A DNA stretch of 35,623 nucleotides from Nostoc desertorum CM1-VF14 (GTDB taxonomy: Bacteria > Cyanobacteriota > Cyanobacteriia > Cyanobacteriales > Nostocaceae): assembly GCA_019359245.1 (NCBI GenBank), contig JAHHHR010000077.1, positions 1-35,623 on the forward strand. The letters run 5' to 3'. The position numbers and the translations under genes were made by a program. This document shows positions 1 to 8,305 of this stretch, in pieces (within the stretch, counting starts at the first letter, position 1; every line of letters begins with the position of its first letter). Below the pieces are notes generated by a model, which ran no database searches, was not told the DNA's origin, and saw only the letters and a list, made by a program, of their open reading frames with translations.

Positions 1-1
1 T

Positions 2-811
2 GTAATTGATGGTATTCAAGCTAGGGGAAAAAAAGGAAACTACAGTACGGAGCGTGTCAAATTTAACTCTAATTCTTCAGGTTAAATTTTTGTTACATAC
101 TTGTAAATTTTCCCACCCACCTACTTATACCGATTTGTCCGGTAAGTCTGTCCCTCTAAATTATCGCATTTATAACAAACAAGAAGGTAAGACAAAGAAT
201 GATTATTTGCGAGAAATGATTGCTGAGATTTTGAGTTGGGGATTGGAGCCTGATACAGTAACTACCGATGCTTGGTATTCTAGCAAAGACAACGTAAAGT
301 TCTTTAAAGACAAGGGATTGACGTTTTTAACTGGTATAGCGAAAAATCGTTCATGTTCAGTTGATGGTAAAAATTTTACCCAAGTTCAAAATCTAGAAAT
401 TCCCGAAATTGGTTTAGTAGTGCATCTAAAAAATTTTGGAAAAGTAAAAGTATTTAGGAAAAGTTTCAAAAACGAAACTCACAGATACTACATGATATAT
501 ATAGCTGAAGAAAATGCACTACTTGGAATTAGTCGAACAGATTTTAACACATTACATTCAATTATTGGGGGATTGAATGCTACCACAGAGCTATTAAGCA
601 AGTATGTGGTATTGGTCGATTTATGGTGAGGACATCTGAGGCAATTAAAACTCACTTTTTTAGCGCAATTCGAGCTTTTACACAATTAGAATTAATGCGG
701 GTAGAAGAGCTAATTGACAATTGGTATGAACTCCAAAGAAATTTATCTCTTCAAGTAGCTCGTGACTTTATTTTAGAACACCTATCGCAGAAGTTCATAT
801 TGACTGCATAA
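2..811 (+). pseudogene. Frameshifted IS4/IS701-like transposase remnant, cut by the window edge
   Basis: This is the decayed C-terminal part of a DDE transposase spread over three frames. Frame 2 reads VIDGIQARGKKGNYS and stops at about 83-85. The next frame carries the family-like core, with YRIYNKQEGKTKNDYLREM and the motif TTDAWYSS, whose Asp is a candidate catalytic residue. Near base 570 the reading moves to a third frame, which gives HWGIECYHRAIKQ followed by ARDFILEHLSQKFILTA and a stop at 811. The Glu in GIECYHRAIKQ is a candidate for the last catalytic acid. A working copy would need at least two frame corrections, so I call it dead. The bases just after the stop (CTGTCAATGCGTAAGTTCTA) may be the right end of the element, but the left end lies outside the window. 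Assignment to IS4/IS701 is from memory of the family; the exact IS is not identified. Confidence 0.8.
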
Positions 812-885
812 TATCATTTTTCTGTCAATGCGTAAGTTCTACTGTGTAATAAATTTAGATTTTCCTAAATTATTGGTAAACAGCA

Positions 886-918
886 AAATTCCCGACTTTT
901 CTAAAAAGTCGGGAATTT
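886..918. terminator. Perfect 15-bp hairpin, probable terminator
   Basis: AAATTCCCGACTTTT and its exact reverse complement are separated by only three bases (CTA). It lies 35 bases past the stop of the minus-strand gene ending at 953 and 75 bases past the transposase remnant. It could end transcription in both directions; each arm ends in a short A/T run. Confidence 0.8.
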
Positions 919-952
919 AAGCCTTTCGATTTTTACAAATCAAATAGGATTA

Positions 953-1414
953 CTATTTACCAAAAGCATCCTTGATGTTATCAACAGTACGTTCAACAAC
1001 ATTCTTTGTGTTGTCTACTGCTTCTTTAGTTCTAGATGCATCTTCATTTGCTCTTTTCTGAATTGTAGCCGCATCTTTCTTTGCTTTGCGCTCAATAAAA
1101 CTACCATTGTCTGTTGCTTGGTCAACTTTACTGGCGTTACTCTTGGCAGCATCTTTAACTTTATCTGCCGTATCATCAATGAAATTTTTGGTTCGTCCAG
1201 CATCTCTATTGGCTTTTACTTGAGCGCGATCGCCTGAGTCTGAGGATGCAATCAAGGTTGCAGCAGGATCAGCCATTGCTGAGGTGTTCGAGAAAAATGC
1301 ACCTTGCCAAACAAAAGCGATCGCTAACATACAAAACAGTGTTGTAGCCATCCAGCGTTTTACCGTGGAAAGCTGTTTTGTAAAATAATTCAGTTTCATA
1401 GAGAACGTCTTCAT
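953..1414 (-). CDS. Secreted amphipathic-helix (LEA-like) protein, function unknown
   Basis: A 153-aa protein with a long N-terminal export signal: a basic start (residues 1-21), a hydrophobic stretch (about 22-40) and a likely cleavage after SAMA (about residue 48). The mature part is very rich in Lys, Asp, Ala and Asn and predicts as charged helices. It holds two related segments, about residues 68-90 (KANRDAGRTKNFIDDTADKV) and 121-145 (RANEDASRTKEAVDNT), so it arose partly by internal duplication. This composition resembles LEA-like or apolipoprotein-like stress proteins, but no specific family is recognised. An alternative start is Met6; neither start has a clear Shine-Dalgarno sequence. 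The hairpin at 886-918 is its likely terminator. Confidence 0.7.
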   Translation of the reverse strand: MKTFSMKLNYFTKQLSTVKRWMATTLFCMLAIAFVWQGAFFSNTSAMADPAATLIASSDSGDRAQVKANRDAGRTKNFIDDTADKVKDAAKSNASKVDQATDNGSFIERKAKKDAATIQKRANEDASRTKEAVDNTKNVVERTVDNIKDAFGK

Positions 1415-1861
1415 GTGATTTAGTATACTATTTTTACTTCATTTAGCTCATAAGCCATATCGATCCCTAGATAGAAGTTGTTGCGTCATTAGTTACTAAA
1501 CGAATTCACTATTTTGATAGATTGAATTTTGAGCAAAGATTTTTTTTTGCTGGTAATTAAGGATCTAATTAAACAAACTTAAACGTTTTTGAGGGAGAAA
1601 TAAGCCTCAAACATATGCAGGGCGTAGCCTCTGAGAAGCTATGCCGCAAGGTTTACGCTGCGGTATCAGTGAGGGCAAACCCTGTGGGGAATTAAAAATT
1701 TAAAATGTTCAATTAAAAATGAAAGAGTCATCAAGAATTTTTAATTCGAAAAGGGTCAACGCAAGTTAACATATTTTCTGATGAACAAAGGTGCGATCGC
1801 TAATCTTGTAAGCTAAATTAGTTCTTGCGTAACGCATCAATTAATACAATATACTCTGCGA
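1415..1861. other. Intergenic region with a palindromic repeat, no gene seen
   Basis: This 447-bp spacer separates two minus-strand genes. It is A/T-rich and holds the GC-richer repeat at 1618-1690, a HIP1 octamer near 1793 and no convincing reading frame. Promoter elements for the 153-aa gene should lie in its left part, but I cannot place them. Confidence 0.6.
1618..1690. repeat. Dispersed GCGTAGCC-type palindromic repeat
   Basis: A GC-rich island in A/T-rich spacer, containing GGCGTAGCCTCTGAGAAGCT and bounded by CAGGG and CCCTG. It shares the GCGTAGCC / GGCTACGC words and fold-back character with segments at 14972-15010, 17708-17742, 27611-27684, 27732-27764 and 28563-28600. Such short interspersed repeats are common in Nostoc-type genomes. 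Confidence 0.6.
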
Positions 1862-2824
1862 TTATGCTGACATCAATTGCTGGAGGCGCTGTGGCTCCTC
1901 TCCCAACCAATCTGGATTTTGGGCAGTGCTATCGAAAATTGATGAGGTTTTGAAAGGCTCAAACTCGCCGCGTGATGCCGCTTCTGCCGTTTTTGCTAAG
2001 AGCGATCGCACTTGCTCGTCGTTCATTGGCTGGAATGTCTCTACTGCTTCAAAGGCTTGTTCTAGAATCTCCATGCTATCAATTCCAGTAATCACAACTG
2101 ATGTAGGCAGATTCAAAGCATAATGTAAACACTCAATTGGCGTTACAGTATTTGACCGTAAAAGAATACCGTTTGCCAAGCTTTTCATTCCCAGAACGCC
2201 AATATTTTCTTTGACCAGTTCTGGTAGAACCAACTTTGCAAAGCTCCGGTAGTGAGCATCCATGACATTGAGCGGCATCTGCACTGCATCAAATTTAAAC
2301 CCGTTAGTGGCTGCAACTTCCAGCATATGCAGATGAACATAAGGGTCTTTGTGCCCAGTGAAACCTATATATCGGAGTTTGCCAGCTTTTTGCGCCTCTA
2401 TTAAGGCAGCATTCGCCCCTTCTTCGTGAAAAACTCGATGCGGGTCTTCGTGCCGAAGGATTTCGTGGTGCTGAACGAGATCGATACAATCAAGTTGCAG
2501 GCGTTGGAGTGATTCGTCTAGCTGTTTTGTTGCTGCTTTTTTAGAGCGACCATCGATTTTCGTCATCAGGAACACTTTGTCTCGATAGCCATCGCGCAGC
2601 GCTTTCCCCATGCGAATCTCGCTGACTCCACCGTTGTAATCCCAACTGTTATCCATAAAGGTGATGCCACGATCAATGGCTGTTCTAACAATTCGGATAC
2701 CCAGTTCCTCATCAACGTGCTTCAAGGCGATATGCCAACCACCCAATCCGATGGCGGAAACTTTCTCTTCTGTACTGCCGAGAACTCGGTATTGCATTTC
2801 TGAATTTGACATAGTCCCTGACAT
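1862..2824 (-). CDS. Aldo/keto reductase family oxidoreductase
   Basis: A 320-aa member of the aldo/keto reductase superfamily, a TIM-barrel NADPH-dependent carbonyl reductase. The expected catalytic residues are visible: Asp58 and Tyr63 in FMDNSWDYNGGVSE, Lys89 in LMTKIDG and His120 in DLVQHHE. The C-terminal half carries the cofactor-side segments GVLGMKSLANG and VVITGIDSMEILEQAF. There is no C-terminal 4Fe-4S cluster segment, unlike one ferredoxin-like subfamily. The start is supported by GGAG seven bases upstream of the ATG. The physiological substrate cannot be read from the sequence. The gene stands alone, with 245 bp to the next minus-strand gene upstream. Confidence 0.9.
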   Translation of the reverse strand: MSGTMSNSEMQYRVLGSTEEKVSAIGLGGWHIALKHVDEELGIRIVRTAIDRGITFMDNSWDYNGGVSEIRMGKALRDGYRDKVFLMTKIDGRSKKAATKQLDESLQRLQLDCIDLVQHHEILRHEDPHRVFHEEGANAALIEAQKAGKLRYIGFTGHKDPYVHLHMLEVAATNGFKFDAVQMPLNVMDAHYRSFAKLVLPELVKENIGVLGMKSLANGILLRSNTVTPIECLHYALNLPTSVVITGIDSMEILEQAFEAVETFQPMNDEQVRSLLAKTAEAASRGEFEPFKTSSIFDSTAQNPDWLGEEPQRLQQLMSA

Positions 2825-3069
2825 CTATTCTCCAAGTCTTTCAGCTATGACTTAAGTACATATAGCTGTCTGCCAATTCAAACACAAGGAATATCTGACA
2901 AAATCTTGCTGAAGATACACTTTTCAACTCGATCAGGAAAGAACTCAAGAAATCAAAGTACCGATGGCAATTTGGGATGTTTGAGGTAAACAATTGAGGG
3001 CACAGTATTGCTATGCCCCTACAACATATTGGCTTCAAATAAATGAGAACTGTTGTAAAACATTAATAT

Positions 3070-3375
3070 TTATTTGCCGCTATAAAAAAAGGCAATTTCT
3101 TTTTCTTTTAGGGGTGCGAAACCAGCATCTACAAGTAATTGGTCGAGTTCTGCTTGGGGAATGTGTTTTGCACCAATTCGCACAATACGCGATCGCATAG
3201 TATTAGATACGCCACTGCGCTGTCTATTACCTTCTAGCGCCATAACTTTACCATAAAGTTCTAGTTTGGCAGGTGGAATGGGCGAACCATCAAAATCAAT
3301 TCCCTGTGCGATCGCTTCATCAATAGCATCAGCCCCTGTGGTGGTTTGATTTCCTGGGTTAGTTTCGGTAGGCAT
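3070..3375 (-). CDS. Small conserved cyanobacterial protein, DUF4090-like
   Basis: A 101-aa soluble protein. After a Thr-rich, probably disordered N-terminus (residues 1-15) comes a compact region with IDFDGSPIPPAKLELYGKVM, GVSNTMRSRIVRIGAKHIPQ and a C-terminal DAGFAPLKEKEIAFFY. I associate this pattern with a cyanobacteria-restricted family of about 90 residues, probably DUF4090; the name is from memory and unconfirmed. No catalytic motif, signal peptide or membrane segment is seen. Start codon is ATG without a strong Shine-Dalgarno sequence. Function unknown. Confidence 0.75.
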   Translation of the reverse strand: MPTETNPGNQTTTGADAIDEAIAQGIDFDGSPIPPAKLELYGKVMALEGNRQRSGVSNTMRSRIVRIGAKHIPQAELDQLLVDAGFAPLKEKEIAFFYSGK

Positions 3376-3589
3376 GGTGATTTACTCTTCTTCGCTATGG
3401 GTAGATTTTACCAGTCTTGCTGACACCAAAGCTGCCTATCCTGCGTTTTACAGTAGAAAGTTGCTTTGTAACCCAATTCTTTTATAGGAAAGGGGGTTAT
3501 TTCTAGGGTTTTGATGTTAGTAATGATACTTTTAAAATATCTTTTTAGAAAAAAGTCAGTGTTCCCAAAGGGTGAGTTAATTTTTGTAA

Positions 3590-3645
3590 GTCGATGCAAT
3601 GCTATTGTCAGTTGAAACAATAGCATTGTTAGTCGAAACAAAGTC
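3590..3645. repeat. Two to three degenerate copies of a 21-bp repeat
   Basis: Copies at 3590-3610 and 3611-3631, with a decayed third to about 3645, match the 21-bp unit of the array at 17944-18111 (core GATGCAATGGCATTG, each followed by TTA or TCA). They lie directly upstream of the ferritin-like gene at 3669. Confidence 0.75.
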
Positions 3646-3668
3646 TTGGGAATCATTAAAACAACATA

Positions 3669-4454
3669 ATGTTATATACATTTGGAATTTCAATGAATCC
3701 TCATAAGCTGTTACCTACTTTGCCTTCAATCACAACATCTGATGAGTGGTACACCTACTACAAAGCCAACGCTGAGTTTCAATTAGAGATACCTTGGGAG
3801 CGTGGTGCAGAAATTACAGAGGATGAACAAAATGCCATAGCAGATTCTTTAGCAGCTTGGCAGTTGGGTGAGACATCAGATGGGTTGCACTTGCTGGCTG
3901 CTGCTAAAAACTATGCACAGCGCATCAAAGATCCCAGATATGTTGATGTAATTGAACTATTCATCAAGGAAGAACAACGTCATGGAGGGGATTTAGGACG
4001 CTTTCTTGACCTTGCTCAAATTCCTCAATTGCAGCGTAACTGGGGTGATACGCTGTTTCGGAAAATACGCTATGCAATCCCAACAATGGAGATTTGGACA
4101 ACTCCTGTCATCATGGTTGAGACTCTAGCACTGGTCTATTATAAAGCAATTCAAAACGCAACAAATTCCCCAGTTCTAAAACAATTGTGTCAACAAATAT
4201 TGAGAGATGAAGTGAAGCATATTCGTTTCCAATACGAGCGTTTGGCGATTATACACAGAAACCGTCCTGCATGGTTACGGAAGCTCACTTATCTTATACA
4301 GAAATTTCTTTACTACGTACCAGTGATTCTGGTCTGGTTTGGTCATTATCGTGCCCTCAAAGCAGGAGGACATAGTTTCAAAAGTTACTGGCGGGATGCT
4401 TGGGTAAAAATGAATTTTGCCTGGGAGCGAATGAAACCAGAAAGATATCAATAA
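3669..4454 (+). CDS. Ferritin-like superfamily protein, possible di-iron enzyme
   Basis: A 261-aa mainly helical protein. Two E-x-x-H motifs typical of ferritin-like four-helix bundles are visible: IKEEQRHGG (Glu101, Glu102, His105) and LRDEVKH (Glu181, His184). Glu151 in MVETLALVYY is a candidate ligand on the third helix and Glu68 in QLGETS on the first. This spacing fits a carboxylate-bridged di-iron site, so an oxidase or hydroxylase role is plausible, but no substrate can be inferred. A hydrophobic C-terminal segment (about residues 213-228, FLYYVPVILVWFGHY) could associate with a membrane. The ATG at 3693 (Met9) is an alternative start; neither has a strong ribosome binding site. Degenerate 21-bp repeats lie just upstream. 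Confidence 0.8.
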   Translation: MLYTFGISMNPHKLLPTLPSITTSDEWYTYYKANAEFQLEIPWERGAEITEDEQNAIADSLAAWQLGETSDGLHLLAAAKNYAQRIKDPRYVDVIELFIKEEQRHGGDLGRFLDLAQIPQLQRNWGDTLFRKIRYAIPTMEIWTTPVIMVETLALVYYKAIQNATNSPVLKQLCQQILRDEVKHIRFQYERLAIIHRNRPAWLRKLTYLIQKFLYYVPVILVWFGHYRALKAGGHSFKSYWRDAWVKMNFAWERMKPERYQ

Positions 4455-4563
4455 AAGACCTTTAAGATGTTTTACTACGCAAAACTGTCCCTCTCCGAGT
4501 CGGAGATAGACAGACTTGAACTTTAGTTAAAGGCAGGGAGATGTTTATCGAACTCACGTTAGA

Positions 4564-4818
4564 CTAATCACGAGCTTGTCGGGTCACTAAACCACCAACA
4601 AACGCCCCTAAGATAGTGCCTGTCCATAGTCCTGTTGTGCTACCTTGCCATATTGCTCCTGGTGTCATCCAAGCGTTGCACATCTCCTTTAAACCCCAAG
4701 GTTGGTTTTGGCACTTTTGGCTATGCAGCATTATGGTGATTTGCCCGCTAGTGTAAGCACCAAAAAAACCTGCTGATAGCGCCAAAAAAGTGCAAATTAA
4801 AATTCTATTTTTTGTCAT
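4564..4818 (-). CDS. Small two-helix membrane protein, unknown function
   Basis: An 84-aa protein with two hydrophobic segments (about residues 6-25 and 63-79, the second Gly-rich) joined by a loop holding two cysteines (Cys36 and Cys47) that could form a disulfide. No family recognised. Its ATG start is formed by the end of an ATGACTA heptamer array, which lies immediately upstream in its leader. It is 71 bases downstream of ppc on the same strand and could be read through from it. Confidence 0.55.
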   Translation of the reverse strand: MTKNRILICTFLALSAGFFGAYTSGQITIMLHSQKCQNQPWGLKEMCNAWMTPGAIWQGSTTGLWTGTILGAFVGGLVTRQARD

Positions 4819-4887
4819 TAGTCATTAGTCATTGGTCATTGGTCATTATGCCCCATGCCCAATGCCCAATTCCCAATTTCCCATTCC
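4814..4887. repeat. Heptanucleotide STRR array
   Basis: Five tandem heptamers of GTCATTA/GTCATTG (reverse complement of TAATGAC) at 4814-4848 run into a second heptamer series, ATGCCCC/ATGCCCA/ATTCCCA, to about 4887. This is the composite short tandemly repeated repetitive (STRR) type known from heterocystous cyanobacteria. The same two heptamers occur in the same order at 11835-11891. Confidence 0.9.
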
Positions 4888-4889
4888 AA

Positions 4890-7800
4890 TCAACCTGTAT
4901 TTCTCATCCCTGCTGCAATCCCATTAATAGTTAACAATGCTCCTCGCAGTAACTCGCCTTTGCTATAACGAGAGTGGATGACTCCAGAAGTAGCATTAGT
5001 ATTCATAGACTGGCGTAGGCGCTTAAGTAGTGAAACTTGGATAAATCCCAAGGGGACAATTGTGCCATTGCGTAACTGCACAGATCGTTGCAAGACAGGA
5101 TCACCATCTAACAGTCGACTGTGGTCGGTGATTTTTAACACCAAATCCCTTGTGAGATAGAACTCGCTGGCAATTTGGTCAAAAACCTTGGCAAAGCGGG
5201 GTTGATCTTCTGGTTTTGATAATTCCTGGACATAGTGATGCGCCATTTGCATATCTACTTTTGCCAAGGTCATCTCGGCTTTAGAAATCACCATCTTGAA
5301 GAACGGCCACTTAACGTAAAAGTAGCGTAGTAATTTCAAGTGCTCTTCTGGTTCTTCGTTCAAGAATTCTTGTAATGCTGTGCCAATACCGTACCAAGAA
5401 GGCAGCAAAAAGCGGGTTTGTGTCCAGCTAAATACCCAAGGAATAGCTCGCAGACTACTTAAATCTTTCTTACCAGATGGACGGCGGGCTGGACGGGAAC
5501 TAATTTGCAGTTGGCTAATTTCTTCAATGGGGGTTACTTGATGGAAGAAGTCAACAAAATCAGGTTGTTCATAGATTAAAGCACGATAATGTTGACGCGA
5601 TCGCGCTGCTAATTCTTCCATAATCTCATTCCAGGGTTCAATATCATCAAACCCTGTCCGCAGTAGACTAGCTTGAATCACAGCAGTGGTGATGGTTTCC
5701 ATGTGGTACAAAGCTAAATCCAACAAGGAGTATTTAGAAGCCAAAACTTCTCCTTGTTCGGTAATCTTGATTCGTCCATTGATACTATGACCCGGTTGAG
5801 CCAAAATCGCCTCGTAAGCAGGGCCGCCACCCCGTCCCACAGAACCGCCGCGTCCGTGAAAAATCCGCAAACTTAAATCATAGTTTTCTGCTATTTTTTG
5901 CAGTGATTTTTGGGCTTTATGAATTTCCCAGTTGCTGCTTAAAAAACCAGAGTCTTTGTTGCTATCAGAATACCCCAGCATTACTTCTTGCAAGTTCACG
6001 GGAAGGGGTGAGGGGGGACAAGAGGCAGGGGAGGATGAGTTTTCATCCACAAGACTCTTCGTTTTTGTATGTTCGTAGCCGCCGGCTAACAAAGCCCGAT
6101 ATAACGGGAGTTCAAACAGTTTCCGCATAACGCTTCTAGAGCGTTGTAAGTCTTCTACTGTTTCAAATAGAGGGACAACTTGAATGGTTCCCACGGCTAT
6201 GGCGGGGTCAAAAAGTCCGGCTTCTTTAGCCAAAAGCAATACTTCCAGCACATCGCTCACGTCGCGACACATACTGATAATGTAAGTTTGGCAGATATTT
6301 AGACCAAATTCTTGTTGGAGCGATCGCACGATGCGAAAGGTTTCAATTACATCGTTGGTTTTTTCGGAAAATGGCAATTCTGCCGGAATTAACGGCCTCC
6401 GAGTTTGCAGTTCTCCTGTAAGCCAAGCGACTCTTTGCTCCTCAGATAGTTCGTTGTAAGGTTGAGGTAATATTTGCAGGTATTGTAGTATCTCATTCAG
6501 TGCATCGGCGTGGCGGGATGATTCTTGGCGGATATCTAGCTGTGTCAAGTTAAAACCAAAAATTTCTACCTGACAGATCAGATTTTCTAATTCTCGGCAG
6601 CTTAAACCCGTTTCTGTCAAGTTGCGCTGAATCATCCGCAGTTCTGCTAAAAAATCGGCTCCCGAACGATATAGGGGGCTATCTTGATTTTTTGGCGTTT
6701 CCCGATTGTACAAAGCTAGATTGCGATCGCGAGTATTTTCTAGCCGTTTCAGCACATAAGCCAGTTTGAGCCGATATGGTTCTTGGCGATAACGCAGCGC
6801 CAGTGCGTCGTATACCTCACTCAACTGGGACTGATCCAACTCTAGAGATTCCAGTAAGTCTGGTAAGACATCACTCCAGTGCATCGACACACTCAACAAT
6901 TCAATCAGATTTTTCACTGACTGGATATATCTCCCCAGCACCATTTTGCGCTGATAGCAAGCTGTCTGCCAGGTAATTTCGGGTGTGACTGATGGGTTTC
7001 CATCTCTATCTGAGCCTACCCAAGAACCAAAAGAGCAAAAGTTTTTACTCGGTGGTTCTAGCCAAGGAAAAGTGTTGGATAGGGTGTGTTTGAAACGTTT
7101 ATGCAGTTGAGGAATACCATCAAATAAAACTTCTTGGAAGTAGTGCAGCGCATAATCCACTTCATCTAGCACAGTGGGTTTGAACTGGTGAAGTTCGTCT
7201 GTGCGCCACCAGAGGCGAATTTCTTCAAGCAATTGTTCGCGGACATCTGCTGCTTCCCAAGCATATCCCCCGGCCGTAGTACCAAAATGGTTTTCCAGGG
7301 TATCCAGTTTTTGCAGAAGTTGTACCACTTGGCGCTGCTTATCCCGGATGGTATGACGAACAATTTCCGTCGGGTGCGCGGTGAAAACTAACCGCACATC
7401 CAGATGTGCGATTAAACGTTGAATTTGCTGGGGTGGTACATTCAGTTTCAATAAATAGGGAAACAAGGCAGCGAAAGTACCTTTTGGTTTGACTTGCGCT
7501 TTTTCTAGATAATTCTTTCTCAGCAAGTCTGCTGCTATTCCCCTACTAACAGGCGCGTCATCTTCTCCTTGATTAGACGAATAATTGACATTGGATGCTG
7601 TTTCTGGCGCTATAGCCTCTGTTTCTGCCTCATAGCGACTCAGTTGCTGCCGTTGTTCGTATTCCTGCTCTATGATGTTAATCAACTGAAAATACAGAGC
7701 GAAAGCACGAGCCGCACGAATTGCTTCGTTGATATTTAGTTGTTCAATTAACTTGACGGCTGAGGATGCTTGGTCATTTGTTGCTTGTCCTTCTGGCGAA

Positions 7801-7967
7801 CACAAATCACGCAACTGCCGCAACAAATCTACCATGTTTTGACCGCATTCTTGCCGGAGAACAGACTCCCACAATTCTTCCACTACCTGGAGACGATGAC
7901 GCAAAAATAATTCCGACACCGGGTATATATCCGCAGTTTGAGACGAAGAGTATAAAAGGGAACCCAT
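4890..7967 (-). CDS. ppc: Phosphoenolpyruvate carboxylase
   Basis: A 1025-aa PEP carboxylase, which adds bicarbonate to phosphoenolpyruvate to form oxaloacetate and refills the TCA cycle. Family signatures are complete: FTAHPTEIVRH with catalytic His198, FGSWVGSDRDGNPSVT, MLGYSDSNKDSGF, the glycine loop FHGRGGSVGRGGGP starting at His704, and the conserved C-terminus NGIAAGMRNTG. Length is normal for cyanobacteria. Two regions look variable: an acidic insert near residues 115-145 and a Ser/Pro-rich stretch just before NLQEVMLGYSD (about residues 640-657), which comes from a G-rich repeat on the plus strand (6001-6040). The ATG start has only a weak purine stretch (AGAGAAT). A 78-aa membrane protein gene lies 101 bases upstream on the same strand. 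Confidence 0.98.
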   Translation of the reverse strand: MGSLLYSSSQTADIYPVSELFLRHRLQVVEELWESVLRQECGQNMVDLLRQLRDLCSPEGQATNDQASSAVKLIEQLNINEAIRAARAFALYFQLINIIEQEYEQRQQLSRYEAETEAIAPETASNVNYSSNQGEDDAPVSRGIAADLLRKNYLEKAQVKPKGTFAALFPYLLKLNVPPQQIQRLIAHLDVRLVFTAHPTEIVRHTIRDKQRQVVQLLQKLDTLENHFGTTAGGYAWEAADVREQLLEEIRLWWRTDELHQFKPTVLDEVDYALHYFQEVLFDGIPQLHKRFKHTLSNTFPWLEPPSKNFCSFGSWVGSDRDGNPSVTPEITWQTACYQRKMVLGRYIQSVKNLIELLSVSMHWSDVLPDLLESLELDQSQLSEVYDALALRYRQEPYRLKLAYVLKRLENTRDRNLALYNRETPKNQDSPLYRSGADFLAELRMIQRNLTETGLSCRELENLICQVEIFGFNLTQLDIRQESSRHADALNEILQYLQILPQPYNELSEEQRVAWLTGELQTRRPLIPAELPFSEKTNDVIETFRIVRSLQQEFGLNICQTYIISMCRDVSDVLEVLLLAKEAGLFDPAIAVGTIQVVPLFETVEDLQRSRSVMRKLFELPLYRALLAGGYEHTKTKSLVDENSSSPASCPPSPLPVNLQEVMLGYSDSNKDSGFLSSNWEIHKAQKSLQKIAENYDLSLRIFHGRGGSVGRGGGPAYEAILAQPGHSINGRIKITEQGEVLASKYSLLDLALYHMETITTAVIQASLLRTGFDDIEPWNEIMEELAARSRQHYRALIYEQPDFVDFFHQVTPIEEISQLQISSRPARRPSGKKDLSSLRAIPWVFSWTQTRFLLPSWYGIGTALQEFLNEEPEEHLKLLRYFYVKWPFFKMVISKAEMTLAKVDMQMAHHYVQELSKPEDQPRFAKVFDQIASEFYLTRDLVLKITDHSRLLDGDPVLQRSVQLRNGTIVPLGFIQVSLLKRLRQSMNTNATSGVIHSRYSKGELLRGALLTINGIAAGMRNTG

Positions 7968-8068
7968 ATTCTCTATGTTGTAAAGCTAATTACTGTTTAC
8001 GCTTCTAGGTTTTGCACTTAGTGCTTACCAGGTTGTTCCTGAGCAAATAATTATTTGGTGTATATTTT

Positions 8069-8305
8069 CTAAGTTTGATTAGTTTCGTGATCCTCTGGGA
8101 AGTCGAGAATCGGGAGGCGATCGCCTCGAAACAATTCTTCACTGGCTTCCCCTATGCCTTCTAGCGCTCTTACTGTGGTTTTTCCGGTAATGAGCAGCAG
8201 TAATATAGACGCTGTACCTATTTGTAAAAGGAAAGATTGGGGAATGCTAAACAAATCCAGATTGGATGTGGGGTTAGTTGAAGGTTGTTGGTTGGCAGGA
8301 GGCAT
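8069..8305 (-). CDS. Small single-helix membrane protein, unknown function
   Basis: A 78-aa protein: a Pro/Asn-rich N-terminus (1-20), one hydrophobic helix (about 25-41, FLLQIGTASILLLLITG) and a charged tail with the segment ALEGIGEASEELFRGDRLPI. It looks like a real cyanobacterial small protein because of this ordered layout, but I do not recognise a named family. It is upstream of ppc in the same orientation with a 101-base gap, so cotranscription is possible though no functional link is evident. Confidence 0.6.
   Translation of the reverse strand: MPPANQQPSTNPTSNLDLFSIPQSFLLQIGTASILLLLITGKTTVRALEGIGEASEELFRGDRLPILDFPEDHETNQT

Noticed and set aside
3408..3656. 82-aa minus-strand frame
   Set aside because: It runs through the degenerate 21-bp repeats, whose period keeps frames open, and has no recognisable domain or ribosome binding site.
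4485..4510. TCTCCGA-G-TCGGAGA inverted repeat after the ferritin-like gene as a terminator
   Set aside because: The stem is only seven bases with a one-base loop and no T-tract, so the call is too weak.
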